From: Streptomyces graminofaciens
Lineage (GTDB): Bacteria > Actinomycetota > Actinomycetes > Streptomycetales > Streptomycetaceae
DNA length: 64,000 nt
Reading direction: 5' to 3'
NCBI RefSeq assembly: GCF_030294945.1
Contig: NZ_AP018448.1
Coordinates: forward strand, 1,674,001-1,738,000
Shown here: in pieces, positions 52,937-61,925 of the stretch
Numbering within the stretch: the first letter of the stretch is position 1
How the letters are laid out: the number at the start of each line of letters is the position of its first letter
Notes under the pieces: generated by a model
Database searches by the model: none
What the model was told of the DNA's origin: nothing
Seen by the model: only the letters and a program-made list of their open reading frames with translations
Position numbers and translations under genes: made by a program

Positions 52937-53169
52937 CCAGTGTGGCGCGTTTGGCTCGACCGGGCAAGACCTCTGGCGCGGATCCTTCGACCGGGACGGC
53001 GATCAGGTCCGTCCCACGCATGTGACAGAGGGCGAGGCCAGAGGACCGGACCGAGGCCTGAAAGCTGGGCCAGAACTGCGGCCACGGGCGTCGGCGGCGG
53101 CGCAGCCCGGGACCCCGGCACACCTGGCGGCCTCGTCGGACATGGGGAATCCTCGACGCGAACCACCCC

Positions 53170-53231
53170 TTGACAGGGGGCGGAACGACTGGATTACTGT
53201 GCCGTGCCGCACACTGACCGAATGTTCGGTC
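53170..53231 (+). promoter_or_regulatory. Promoter and palindromic operator of the lost paaK gene
   Basis: TTGACA (53170-53175) is followed by ATTACT after 17 bases or TACTGT after 19. The perfect palindrome GACCGAA-TG-TTCGGTC (53216-53231) sits about 15 bases downstream and shares CCGAATG with the paaA-side operator. It points toward the paaK remnant. Between 52937 and 53169 I see no gene. Confidence 0.5.
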
Positions 53232-53427
53232 GGCTCACAAGGTCATGGAGCAGGCGTCTGGGACGGCTTACGAGGCCCACAGACCTCCCGGGTGGTTCGG
53301 CTGACGTCTCACCGTCGGCGCGCCGGACCCCCGGGGCACTCGCGACCCCGGCGACGACGAGGGAGAGTTCTCGATGATCGTGCTGCGTACGCCCGGTGTC
53401 GCCCCGCACTCTTAGATCAGCTGACGC

Positions 53428-53656
53428 GACCAGATCCAGCTGACGCGACGAGGGCGTATCGACCACATGACGGTCCCCGTCGAGGCACGACCGGGCGCCG
53501 GTCCCGAGCAGCGGGCGGCGGCCACCTCGGTGATCGCCCAGGCCGTCAAGGACGGTGTGGGCATCACTGTGGAGGTGGCCGTGGTCGCCCCGGAGTCCCT
53601 GGAACGGTCGGTCTGCAAGCTCAGGGGTCAAGGACCTACGGAGGTCCGGCGCCTGA
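53428..53656 (+). pseudogene. paaK: C-terminal remnant of phenylacetate-CoA ligase
   Basis: The frame reads LTRRGRIDHMTVPVEARPG, AVKDGVGITVEVAVVAPES and LERSVCKLR, which is the C-terminal domain of PaaK (intact forms have ...ERSVGK-R). The catalytic Gly-Lys is now Cys-Lys. After 53625 the end VKDLRR continues one base out of frame. The ATP-binding part and N-terminus are missing, and a 13-base repeat CAGCTGACGCGAC (53419 and 53438) lies at the start of the fragment. It is a relic divergent to paaABCDE. Confidence 0.78.
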
Positions 53657-53678
53657 TGCCTTGGCCCCAGGAGGTCTC

Positions 53679-55250
53679 TCAGAGCCCCCGGTGCGCAACA
53701 TGTCCCCCCGTCACGGTAAGCAACACCGGCGCTTCACGAACCTCGTCCGCCCCCGCGTCCACCGGGTCGACGCCCAGCGCGGTGAGGTCCGCCCTGAACC
53801 CTTCGGCAATACGGCCGGAGGCAGTCGCCTCACCCGCGGCGAGCGCCGCATGGCTGGTGCAGCCCTCCAGCGCCTGGATCCCCGTCAGCCCGGCCCGGGA
53901 GGACGCCGCGCCCCTCGGCGTACGGGCGGTGGCGAGGACGGCCCGGACGTCGTGGTGGGCGATGGGCCAGTCCGAGCCGAGCGCGACGACCGCGCCCGCG
54001 TCCCACAGGTCCCGCAGCCGCCAGGCCCGTGCGGCGCGCTCCTCGCCGAGCCGTACGGACCACTCGTCGGAGAGGTCGGCCCGGGTGTAGTCGGAGTGCG
54101 GGGGCTGCATGGAGGCGATGACGCCGACCTCGGCGAAGCGGGCCACGAGGTCGTCGGGGACCGACTCGATGTGCTCCACGCGGTGGGCGAGGCGCCCACC
54201 GGGGCCGAGGGAGGCGACGGTGTCGAGGACGTGGCGCACGGCGGCGTCGCCGATCGCATGGGTCGCCGTCCGTACGCCGGCGCGGTGCAGTCGGCGTACG
54301 GCGGCGCTGTACTCGGCCGGGTCGGGCCAGAAGGCGTCGGTGCCCTGGCCGTGACAGTCGGGGTGGTCCAGCCAGGCGGTGCCGCCCTCGACGGTGCCGT
54401 CCATGAAGAACTTCACCCCGCCGATCCGCCAGTGCCGCCCGCCCCGGCCCTGGAGCGCGACGAGTTCGTCCAGTGCCTCCTCGTCGGCGCCGGGCATGCA
54501 CCAGGGCGCGAAGCGCAGCCGCAGCGGCAGCACCGACTCCTCGGCGACCGCGCCCACCAGGTCGGGATCGCCGAGGTCCATGACATGGGCCCCGGTGAGC
54601 CCGGTGGCCGCCATGGCGGCCAGCAGCTCGACCAGCCGGGCGCGGCGTTCGGCGTACGACGGCCGGGGCAGCACCGGCGTGACGAGGTCCATCGCGGCAT
54701 GTTCGACGAGGTGTCCGGTCAGCCGTCCGTCGGTGTCGACGGCGAGGTGCGAGCGCTGGGCGAAGGCACGCGGCCCGGTGATGCCTGCGGCCTTCAGGGC
54801 GGCCCCGGTGGCGAGTGCGGAGTGGCCGTCGTACAAGCGCAGGAAGGCGGGTGCCCCGTCCAGTACGTCCTCGACGAGGGCCCGGTCGACGGGCCGCCCC
54901 CCGAAGACGTTGTGGTCCAGGCCGTAGCCGGTGACCCAGCCGTCGACACGTTCCGCCGAGGTGAGCGCGGCCCGTAGTCCGTCGAGGTCGCGTACGGCGG
55001 CGAGGTCGAGCCCGGTGGCCATGTCCAGCCCCCACACGGGGTGGCTGTGACTGTCCACCAGGCCCGGCACCAGGTGGCCGCCGCCCAGGTCCACGACCTC
55101 GGTGCCGGGTCCGCGCCAGTCCCGTGCGTCCGCCGCCTCACCGACGGCGGCGATCAGTCCGCCGCGTACGGCGACCGCGGAGGCGTACGGCCGCTCCGGG
55201 TCGAGGGTACGGACGTGGGCGCCGGTGATGACGAGGTCGGCGGTGGGCAT
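53679..55250 (-). CDS. YtcJ-like amidohydrolase family protein
   Basis: The protein is 523 aa. Metal-dependent amidohydrolase: LVPGLVDSHSHPVWG (first His-x-His, near 68), VKFFMDGTVEGGTAW (central Lys/Asp region), THAIGDAAVRHVLD and HRVEHIESVPDD (two His ligands), and the last Asp in VALGSDWPIAHHD. The group includes N-substituted formamide deformylases and exoenzymes. It is 55 bases downstream of an APC permease in the same direction, which suggests import and hydrolysis of an amide or amino acid derivative. Confidence 0.92.
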   Translation of the reverse strand: MPTADLVITGAHVRTLDPERPYASAVAVRGGLIAAVGEAADARDWRGPGTEVVDLGGGHLVPGLVDSHSHPVWGLDMATGLDLAAVRDLDGLRAALTSAERVDGWVTGYGLDHNVFGGRPVDRALVEDVLDGAPAFLRLYDGHSALATGAALKAAGITGPRAFAQRSHLAVDTDGRLTGHLVEHAAMDLVTPVLPRPSYAERRARLVELLAAMAATGLTGAHVMDLGDPDLVGAVAEESVLPLRLRFAPWCMPGADEEALDELVALQGRGGRHWRIGGVKFFMDGTVEGGTAWLDHPDCHGQGTDAFWPDPAEYSAAVRRLHRAGVRTATHAIGDAAVRHVLDTVASLGPGGRLAHRVEHIESVPDDLVARFAEVGVIASMQPPHSDYTRADLSDEWSVRLGEERAARAWRLRDLWDAGAVVALGSDWPIAHHDVRAVLATARTPRGAASSRAGLTGIQALEGCTSHAALAAGEATASGRIAEGFRADLTALGVDPVDAGADEVREAPVLLTVTGGHVAHRGL

Positions 55251-55305
55251 GCGGGAGTCTCCTCGGAGCGGTGGGGTGGTGCGGCGGCCGGCTGGGCGTC
55301 GGATG

Positions 55306-56787
55306 TCACGCGTCGGCTTCGGCCGGTGGTTCGGCGGCGAAGTTCGCGTAGACCGCGGGGCGGGCGCGGCGCAGCCACCATGCGAGGACGAGGCCGATGG
55401 CGAGGACGGCCGGGACGATGGCCGCGAGGAGGGTGTTGACCGCCGTGGAGGCGCCGGTGAACTGGTCGAGGTGGGAGACCACCAGCCAGATGGCGCCGGT
55501 GAGGAGCACCGCCGCGGCGACGGGGGCGACGACCGTGCGCAGGGCGCCCTCGCCGTGGATGATGCGCCGGAAGTAGAAGGGGACGGCGAGCGCGGCGAGC
55601 AGTTGCAGCAGCATCAGGGCCAGCATGCCGGGGGTGTTCACCCACAGCAGCAGTTGCATGTACGGGTCGGCGCCGGCCGCGGCGAAGGCGACGACGACGA
55701 TCGCGCCCAGGACGGTCTGGGCGAGGCCCGCCACGTACGGGGAGCGGTGGCGCGGGTGGATGCGGGCCACGGCCTTGGGGAGGATTCCCTCCTCGGCGAG
55801 GGCGAGGCCGTAGCGGTTGATGGCGTTGTGGAAGGCGAGGAGGGAGGCGAGAACGCTGGTGACGATGAGGACGCGCATCAGGTCGGCCGCCCAGGGGCCG
55901 ACGAACGTCGTGATGGCGGAGAAGAACAGGCCCGCCGGGTCGGCGCCGGCCGCGGCGATGACCTGGGCGTCGCCGAAGGCCTGGATCGCGATCCACACGA
56001 TGAACGCGTAGAACAGGCCGAGGAAGCCGATGGCGAGGTAGGTGGCGCGTGGCACCGTGCGGGACGGGTCGCGGGCCTCGCGGCGGTAGATGACGGTCGA
56101 CTCGAAGCCGGTGAACGCGGCGAACGCGAAGGCCAGGACGGCCACCATGCCCGGCACGAACACGTTGCCCGGCGAGAAGGCGGCGAGGGAGAGTCCGTGG
56201 GCGCCGCCCTTGATCAGCACTCCCCCGGCGAGCAGGACGAGGATGCCGGTCTCGGCGACGAGCAGGACGCCGAGGACCTTGGCGCCGAAATCGATGGAGC
56301 GGTAGCCGCCGTAGCCGATGACCAGCAGGCCCACCAGGGAGACGGGCAGCCAGGGGATGTTCGCGCCGAACAGGGAGTGGACGGTGTCCCGGGTGGCGGT
56401 GCCGAGGAGGCCGTAGACGCCGATCTCCATGCCGTTGTAGCCGATCAGCGCGAGGAGCGCGGCGCCGATGCCGACCCGGCGGCCGAGGCCCCGGGTGATG
56501 TAGGCGTAGAAGGCGCCGGCGCTGCGGACGTGGCGGCTCATGGTGGTGAAGCCGACGGCGAAGACGGCGAGGGTGAGCCCGGCGAGGAGATAGCCGACGG
56601 GGGCGCCTATGCCGCCCATCAGGATCGCGAGCGGGGCGACGCCGGCCATCACGGTGAGCGGGGCCGCGGCGGAGACGACGAAGAAGGCGATGTCGGTGGT
56701 GCCGAGGGAACCTGAGCGGAGGGAGGTGGCGGCGGCCGTGGTGGTCTCGGCCGGGCCCGCGCTGGGCGCGGAGGGGGTGACAGTCAT
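55306..56787 (-). CDS. APC superfamily amino acid/polyamine permease
   Basis: The protein is 493 aa from the ATG at 56787 (AAGGG nine bases upstream). Twelve or more membrane helices are predicted. APC signatures: FFVVSAAAPLTVMAGVAP, RSAGAFYAYITRGLG, AFAAFTGFESTVIYRREARDPSRTVPRATYLAIG, VLIVTSVLASLLAFHNAINRYGLAL. Substrate is likely an amino acid or amine. Forms an operon with the downstream amidohydrolase; the TetR gene is divergent across a 170-bp region holding a palindrome. Confidence 0.93.
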   Translation of the reverse strand: MTVTPSAPSAGPAETTTAAATSLRSGSLGTTDIAFFVVSAAAPLTVMAGVAPLAILMGGIGAPVGYLLAGLTLAVFAVGFTTMSRHVRSAGAFYAYITRGLGRRVGIGAALLALIGYNGMEIGVYGLLGTATRDTVHSLFGANIPWLPVSLVGLLVIGYGGYRSIDFGAKVLGVLLVAETGILVLLAGGVLIKGGAHGLSLAAFSPGNVFVPGMVAVLAFAFAAFTGFESTVIYRREARDPSRTVPRATYLAIGFLGLFYAFIVWIAIQAFGDAQVIAAAGADPAGLFFSAITTFVGPWAADLMRVLIVTSVLASLLAFHNAINRYGLALAEEGILPKAVARIHPRHRSPYVAGLAQTVLGAIVVVAFAAAGADPYMQLLLWVNTPGMLALMLLQLLAALAVPFYFRRIIHGEGALRTVVAPVAAAVLLTGAIWLVVSHLDQFTGASTAVNTLLAAIVPAVLAIGLVLAWWLRRARPAVYANFAAEPPAEADA

Positions 56788-56856
56788 GAGGGAAAGCCCT
56801 TCTGGCTGCTTGCGGGGACGAGGGTACCGGGGCGTGCGGGGGTGACCTGAGCCCGT

Positions 56857-56877
56857 AAACCTAAAGGCTTTCGGTTT
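56857..56877. promoter_or_regulatory. TetR operator between APC permease and TetR gene
   Basis: AAACCTAAAG (56857-56866), one G, and CTTTCGGTTT (56868-56877) form a 21-bp palindrome with a single mismatch. It is placed to control both divergent genes. Confidence 0.65.
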
Positions 56878-56957
56878 TCGCAATGTAGCCTTCACCCGGG
56901 ACTGCTGGGAAGACCCCGACTCGGACTGCCGGGAAGAACCTGAAGGGGACGGACACC

Positions 56958-57575
56958 ATGGGACGGCCGCGCACGCCTCTGCTCGACCGGGAGCGCATCA
57001 CCACGACCGCGCTGGAACTCGTCGACGCGCAGGGCGAGTTCAGCGTTCCGCAGATCGCGCGGCGGCTCGGGGTGCAGACCGGTTCGGTGTATCACCACGT
57101 GGACGGCCGGGACGGCATCGTCGAGCTGCTGCGGGAGCGGGTCACGGAGGGCATCGACGTGACCGCCCTGGATCTGCGCCCCTGGGACACGGCCCTGGCG
57201 ACCTGGGCGCGCTCCTACCGCGCCGCGTTCGCGGCCCATCCGCGGACGATTCCGCTGCTGATGACGTCTCCGGTACGGGCCTCGCACGTTCTCGAACAGT
57301 ACGAGCGGGCGGTCACACTGCTCCTCGACGCGGGTTTCCCGCTGCCGGACGTCATGCCGACGCTCGTCGCGCTGGAGAACCTGGTCCTGGGCTCGGCCCT
57401 GGATCTCACCGCCCCTGTGGCCATGTGGGAGATCGAGGACGCCTCCGCCACCCCGCATCTGGCGGAGGCTCTGGACGCGGCGGGCGACGAGCGCGCGGAC
57501 AGCGCCTTCGACCTGGCGCTGGAGGGGTTCCTGGCGCACGCGCGGCGGAGGTTGGAGGCGTACGCGCAGGTCTAG
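56958..57575 (+). CDS. TetR/AcrR family regulator
   Basis: The protein is 205 aa from the ATG at 56958, GAAGGGG 15 bases upstream with GGAC closer. HTH: ERITTTALELVDAQGEFSVPQIARRLGVQTGSVYHHVDGRDGIVELLRERV. The C-terminal part (DVMPTLVALENLVLGSALDLTAP) is of the TetR_C type of tetracycline-repressor relatives. It likely represses the divergent permease-amidohydrolase operon. Upstream, GGACTGC-GGGAAGA is repeated twice (56900 and 56924), a minor duplication. Confidence 0.93.
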   Translation: MGRPRTPLLDRERITTTALELVDAQGEFSVPQIARRLGVQTGSVYHHVDGRDGIVELLRERVTEGIDVTALDLRPWDTALATWARSYRAAFAAHPRTIPLLMTSPVRASHVLEQYERAVTLLLDAGFPLPDVMPTLVALENLVLGSALDLTAPVAMWEIEDASATPHLAEALDAAGDERADSAFDLALEGFLAHARRRLEAYAQV

Positions 57576-57586
57576 GGTCCGGCCAC

Positions 57587-57619
57587 GGGCCGCGCCCCCC
57601 TCTTGGGGCGGCGCGGCCC
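57587..57619. terminator. Bidirectional terminator hairpin
   Basis: GGGCCGCGCC (57587-57596) and GGCGCGGCCC (57610-57619) are exact complements; the inner CCCC-TCTT-GGGG extends the stem to 14 pairs. Lies between convergent TetR and SGNH genes. Confidence 0.85.
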
Positions 57620-57626
57620 GCCCAGG

Positions 57627-58811
57627 TCAGGGCTTGCCGTCCGCGAAGACGCCCTTGGCGCCGAAGACCCGCTCGGCGAAGCGTTCGCCGATACGGCGAT
57701 GGGTGGCGGCGTCCGGGTGCAGGTCGTCCGGCAGCGGCAGTTCGGCGGAGTCGGCCTCGCCGTAGAGGTCGCGGCCGTCGAGGTGGTGCAGGTGCGGGTC
57801 CTCGGCCTGCCGCTGGGCCACGATCCGGGCCAGCTCGTCCCGGATGACACGCAGGGTGAGCTTGCCGCTCGCGCGTTCCGCCGGGTCGCCCAGGGCCCGG
57901 AACTTGAACTCTCCCTTGCTGATGTTGCTGAAGTCCGGGGCGCAGGGGCCGGGCGTGTCCTCGTGGATGGGGCACAGGAGGGGCGAGACGACCAGCAGCG
58001 GTGTGGTCGGGTGGCCTTCGCGGATGGTGTCGAGGAAGCCGTGGACGGCGGGGCCGAAGGCGCGCAGCCGCATCACGTCGTGGTTGACCACGTTGATGCC
58101 GAGCTTGAGGCTGATCAGGTCGGCGGGGGTGTCCCGCACGGTGCGGGCGGTGAACGGGTCGAGCAGGGCGCTGCCGCTGAACCCCAGGTTGATCAGCTCC
58201 ACCCCGCCGAGGGCGGCGGCGAGCGCGGGCCAGGTGGTCGTGGGGGTCGCGGCCTCAGAGCCGTGGCTGATCGAGCTGCCGTGGTGCAGCCACACCCGGC
58301 GGCCGCTGTCCGGGGCGGGCTCGACGGGGGCGTCGGTGCGCAGGGCGACGAGTTCGGTGTTCTCGTTGTGCGGCAGCCAGATCTCGATGTTCTTGACGCC
58401 GTCGGGCAGGCCGGTGAAGCGGAGGGTGCCGGGCGGGCCGGGCCGGTGCTCGGCCGTCCCGGCGGTCATGTCGATGGTCATGACGTTTCCGCCCGTGACC
58501 GTGCCCTGCCCGGCCGGGCGTCCGTCGACGAGCAGCTCGTACACGCCGTCCGGGCGGGGCGGGGCCCCTGTGTAGTTCCGTTTGGTGGGCAGCGTGTCCA
58601 GTTCGACGGCGGTGGCCGAGGTGCGGAAGGCCAGCCGTACGCCGGAGGGCTGGGTCTCGGCCATGGCGAGCTGGGGGTCGGCGCACTGGGCGCGGGCACG
58701 GGCGGGCAGCCGGTGCGGCAGTAGGCCGTGCTCGGTGCGCTCCAGGTCGAGGGCGCCGCGCAGGAGGTCGGCCGTGATGGGGGTGGTGATCCAGTGGGGG
58801 TTCGTCTGCAT
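57627..58811 (-). CDS. SGNH/GDSL-type hydrolase, cytoplasmic
   Basis: The protein is 394 aa without a signal peptide. An N-terminal beta-sandwich (RLAFRTSATAVELDTLPTKR) of the kind seen in carbohydrate esterases precedes the hydrolase domain: HHGSSISHGSE (Ser block; the usual GDS is GSS), GFSGSALLDPF, LKLGINVVN and DDLHPDAATHRRIGE with the His. It probably removes acyl groups from a sugar or secondary metabolite. It lies 40 bases after a TetR gene on the same strand. Confidence 0.87.
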   Translation of the reverse strand: MQTNPHWITTPITADLLRGALDLERTEHGLLPHRLPARARAQCADPQLAMAETQPSGVRLAFRTSATAVELDTLPTKRNYTGAPPRPDGVYELLVDGRPAGQGTVTGGNVMTIDMTAGTAEHRPGPPGTLRFTGLPDGVKNIEIWLPHNENTELVALRTDAPVEPAPDSGRRVWLHHGSSISHGSEAATPTTTWPALAAALGGVELINLGFSGSALLDPFTARTVRDTPADLISLKLGINVVNHDVMRLRAFGPAVHGFLDTIREGHPTTPLLVVSPLLCPIHEDTPGPCAPDFSNISKGEFKFRALGDPAERASGKLTLRVIRDELARIVAQRQAEDPHLHHLDGRDLYGEADSAELPLPDDLHPDAATHRRIGERFAERVFGAKGVFADGKP

Positions 58812-58850
58812 GTCTCACCTGTGGGTCATGGAGTGGGAGGGGCGGGGCGG

Positions 58851-59435
58851 TCACGGCAGAGGGACGGGAGGGGGCGGCCAGTTGCGCAGCAGCGCGTCGA
58901 GGGCGTCCAGCATCCGGGTCCAGGTCTCCTCGGATTCGGGGAGGCTGTGGCTGAAGCCGCCGCCGAGTTCGAGGCTGACGTAGCCGTGGAAGAAGCTGCC
59001 CAGCAGCCGGACCGCGTGCGTCTGGTCCGGTTCGCTCAGGTCGTAGCCGCGCAGGATCGCCCGGGTCATCCGGGCGTGCCGGACGCCCGCGCCGGCGGCG
59101 GCCGTCTCGGGGTCGAGCCGCAGCCGGGCGGCGGTGGCGCGGCCGGGGTGCTCGTGGGCGTAGTCGCGGTAGACGTTCGCCAGCGCGGCCAGGGCGTCCT
59201 TGCCCGCGCGGCCGGCCAGCGCTACGGCGCCCCGGTCGGCGAGTTCCTCCAGGGCCAGCAGGGCGATCCGGGTCTTGAGGTCGTGGGAGTTCTTCACATG
59301 CGCGTACAGGCTCGCGACCTTGACGTCGAACCGCCGGGCGAGAGCCGAGACGGTCACCTGCTCGAACCCGACCTCGTCGGCCAGCTCGGCGCCTGCCTGG
59401 ACCAGGCGTTCCGTGGTCAGTCCTACGCGCACCAT
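58851..59435 (-). CDS. TetR family regulator (WHG-type C-terminal domain)
   Basis: The protein is 194 aa. HTH: RLVQAGAELADEVGFEQVTVSALARRFDVKVASLYAHVKNSHDLKTRIAL. The C-terminal domain RLLGSFFHGYVSLELGGGFSHSLPESEETW fits the TetR_C_33/WHG group. A perfect palindrome lies 36-56 bases upstream of its start, so it is autoregulated and likely controls the SGNH gene in the same operon, and perhaps the divergent TerD-like gene. Confidence 0.93.
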   Translation of the reverse strand: MVRVGLTTERLVQAGAELADEVGFEQVTVSALARRFDVKVASLYAHVKNSHDLKTRIALLALEELADRGAVALAGRAGKDALAALANVYRDYAHEHPGRATAARLRLDPETAAAGAGVRHARMTRAILRGYDLSEPDQTHAVRLLGSFFHGYVSLELGGGFSHSLPESEETWTRMLDALDALLRNWPPPPVPLP

Positions 59436-59470
59436 GGCCTTCCCCTCTTTCGCTGAAACCCATTATGGAG

Positions 59471-59491
59471 TTGCCTAAAAGCCTTAGGCAA
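59471..59491. promoter_or_regulatory. TetR operator upstream of the TetR/SGNH unit
   Basis: TTGCCTAA (59471-59478) and TTAGGCAA (59484-59491) are exact complements, five bases apart. A further half site TTTTAGGC lies at 59503-59510. Sits between the divergent TetR and TerD-like genes. Confidence 0.75.
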
Positions 59492-59574
59492 TCCATCGAG
59501 AGTTTTAGGCAGAGGCTCGGGGAGCGGCGAAAAGTCCCGTGCGTCTGCTCGTCCGGCTCTGCGATCATCCGCAG

Positions 59575-61764
59575 ATGACCCACAGCATCGAATCCCTGGT
59601 CATCGAACCTCTGATCATTCGCCACACCCATCGCCTCCCCCTCCCCGAGGGACCGGCCGGGCGGGGCGGCGTCGCGGCACGGCAGTTCGACGCCGTGCTG
59701 ATGTCCGTGGGGTTCAAGCTGTCGGCGGAGTTGCTGGAGCGCCTGTCGGGGCTGTCCGAGAAGGCGGTCCTCGGCATCGCCAGGCGGACGCTGGGCACCG
59801 TGCGCGAGATGGTCGGCGACCACGTCCGGCACAACTCCTACTTCATCGACTTCCCGGCGAAGGTGCCGGCCACCGAGGAGTTCTGGGCGCGCTGCGTCGC
59901 CGAGGCGCTCCGCGACAGCAAGTCGCGCGGCAACGTGCTCTCCCAGCTGGCGCGCGGGGTGCTGAACCTGCTGAGCCTGCCGACGTACGGCAGGTACCAG
60001 CACACCTACGAGGAGATGCTCGCGGTGCAGGACGAGCTGATCGCCTCGGCGGGCGACCGGCTGACGGTGCTGCACGCGGGCGGCCCCCCGGAGGACGAGG
60101 TCACCGCCCTGTACCTGGCGCTGGCGGGCAGCAAGACCCCGCTGGGCGAGGAGCACCTCAGTGACCTGGGAACCCTCGCCGAGCACTGTGCGCACGGCCC
60201 GCAGCCGGAGGAGATCCCGGTCCGGGAGAACCGCGCCCAGGTCAACGCGGCCCGTCTCGGCGTCGGCGCGGACCTGCTGCTGGACACCGTCACCGATGTC
60301 CTGCGGCTGGCGTGCGCGCTGTCGGACGGTGATGTGACCCTGCAGGAGCCGACCCGGTTCCGGAAGCTGTCGCGTCCGGTCCGGCGTGCGCTGATGACGG
60401 GCCTGGAGTCGGTGGTGGCCGGCTCCCCCGCCAAGCTCAGTGATGTGCACGCGCATCGCGAGGCGTTCAAGCGGCTCGGCGAGCGGCTGCACCCGCACGA
60501 GTTCCGTGCCCGGCTGCCGCACGCCGTCGAGGTGTTCGCCGTCGCGCGCGGCGAGAAGCAGGCGCGGTCCTTCGACGGCCGGGTCCAGGAACGGCTCGCC
60601 GAGTTCGACGTCCCCGGTGGGCTGGCACTGCTCAAGGCCTCTCCGGGCAAGCTGTTCCGCGCCCTGGACCATCTGCTGCGCATCGCCGCCGACCAGGAGC
60701 AGCGGGACGCGGTGGTGGCCGCCGTGGAGGAGTTCGCTCCCCGGGTGTCCGGCCGGGTCGTCCTGGCGGTCCGCGAGCACCTCCACAACCGTGACCGGGA
60801 GACCGGTGAGCAGCGGATGTTCGTCAACCGCCAGGGCCGCGCCTGGGCCACCCCCGACCACCGGCCGGCCGTACCGGCCGAGGACCGCGAGCGTCTGATC
60901 GCCGTCCTCGACGCCGAGATACGACGCCGTCTTCCGGCGCCGGGCCGGCTGCTGGTCGACCCGGACGTCCTGGACGTGGCGCTGCCGCTCAGCGGCAGGG
61001 CGACGGCGGCCGGGCTCGGCGTGCTTCCCCGGGGCTCCGTGTCCGTGGTCGACGGTGAGCTGCTGCGCTTCTTCACGTACTGGAAGCAGGCCCAGTACCG
61101 GACCGACTACGACCTGTCGGCGCTGATGCTCCACGATGACTACCGCACGGACGCCTGGCTCTCCTACACCGAGCTCACGAACGTCGGGGGCAAGCACTCG
61201 GGTGACATCACCGAGGCACCGGACGGGGCCTCGGAGTTCATCAACCTGAATCTGGCCCGCGTGCGGGGCACGTTCATCGTTCCGCAGGTCAACATCTACG
61301 CCGGGGAGGGCTTCGAGCAGGTCGAGGAGTCGTTCTTCGGGTTCATGGTGCGGGACGGCGAGCAGAAGGGCCGTCCGTTCGAGCCGCGTACGGTGCGCAT
61401 GAAGTCGGAGCTGCGCGGGCCGGGCCGGGTCGCGCTGCCGCTGGTGTTCCGGCGCGGGGACGACGGCCGGTGGCGTGCGAAGTGGCTGCATCTGTATCTG
61501 CGGGGGATCTCCTCGGGCAACCGGGTCGAGGAGAACCAGGTGTCGACGGCGACGGTCGTGCGCGGCATCGTGGAGCGCGAGCAGCTGACGGTGTCGTACC
61601 TCGTCGACCTGATGTCCGGCGACGCGACGGACGTGGAGCTGTGGGACGGGGCGCCGGTTCCGGACGAGCCGGTCACCTACATCGGTCTCGAACGGCCCGA
61701 GGGGCTGCACCCGGACTCCCGGATCATCACCCTCGAAAATCTGCGCGACCTGATCCCGGGCTGA
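59575..61764 (+). CDS. Large protein with TerD-like C-terminal domain
   Basis: From the ATG at 59575 the protein is 729 aa (a GTG at 59539 is an alternative; neither has a good ribosome site). The first about 500 residues are helical and mostly featureless (LSELLERLSGLSEKAVLGIARRTLG-type ARM/HEAT-like helices). The C-terminal 200 residues resemble the TerD calcium-binding fold: DLSALMLHDDYRTDAWLSY, GGKHSGDITEAPDGASEFINLNL and VPQVNIYAGEGFEQVEESFFGFM. Relatives include the large SCO0854/MXAN_6230-type proteins, but the RING-like part of those is not visible here. It stands alone; no other ter genes are nearby. Confidence 0.75.
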   Translation: MTHSIESLVIEPLIIRHTHRLPLPEGPAGRGGVAARQFDAVLMSVGFKLSAELLERLSGLSEKAVLGIARRTLGTVREMVGDHVRHNSYFIDFPAKVPATEEFWARCVAEALRDSKSRGNVLSQLARGVLNLLSLPTYGRYQHTYEEMLAVQDELIASAGDRLTVLHAGGPPEDEVTALYLALAGSKTPLGEEHLSDLGTLAEHCAHGPQPEEIPVRENRAQVNAARLGVGADLLLDTVTDVLRLACALSDGDVTLQEPTRFRKLSRPVRRALMTGLESVVAGSPAKLSDVHAHREAFKRLGERLHPHEFRARLPHAVEVFAVARGEKQARSFDGRVQERLAEFDVPGGLALLKASPGKLFRALDHLLRIAADQEQRDAVVAAVEEFAPRVSGRVVLAVREHLHNRDRETGEQRMFVNRQGRAWATPDHRPAVPAEDRERLIAVLDAEIRRRLPAPGRLLVDPDVLDVALPLSGRATAAGLGVLPRGSVSVVDGELLRFFTYWKQAQYRTDYDLSALMLHDDYRTDAWLSYTELTNVGGKHSGDITEAPDGASEFINLNLARVRGTFIVPQVNIYAGEGFEQVEESFFGFMVRDGEQKGRPFEPRTVRMKSELRGPGRVALPLVFRRGDDGRWRAKWLHLYLRGISSGNRVEENQVSTATVVRGIVEREQLTVSYLVDLMSGDATDVELWDGAPVPDEPVTYIGLERPEGLHPDSRIITLENLRDLIPG

Positions 61765-61859
61765 CTGCTAACGTGGCCCGTGGCGAGGCCATGAAGGGGC
61801 TTCCTTCTCACTTCACTCCAAATGAATCCAGCACCTTCGCTCTCCTCGCCCTCGACTTC

Positions 61860-61891
61860 CACCGGGAGGCGCCACACGGCGCCTCCCGGTG
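61860..61891. terminator. Bidirectional terminator hairpin
   Basis: CACCGGGAGGCGCC (61860-61873) and its exact complement (61878-61891) form a 14-bp stem around ACAC, between the convergent TerD-like and fructosamine-kinase-like genes. Confidence 0.92.
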
Positions 61892-61925
61892 TCATATGTA
61901 CGGGCCCGACCCATGGCATATCGCC

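Noticed and set aside
51963..54977. A 1004-codon plus-strand open frame over paaA and the amidohydrolase
   Set aside because: Shadow frame: opposite to paaA and the amidohydrolase, with Arg/Gly/Pro-rich sequence and no recognisable motif.
58255..61710. A 1151-codon open frame on the minus strand across the TerD-like gene and a TetR gene
   Set aside because: It is antisense to well-supported genes, has no domain, and arises from high third-position GC.
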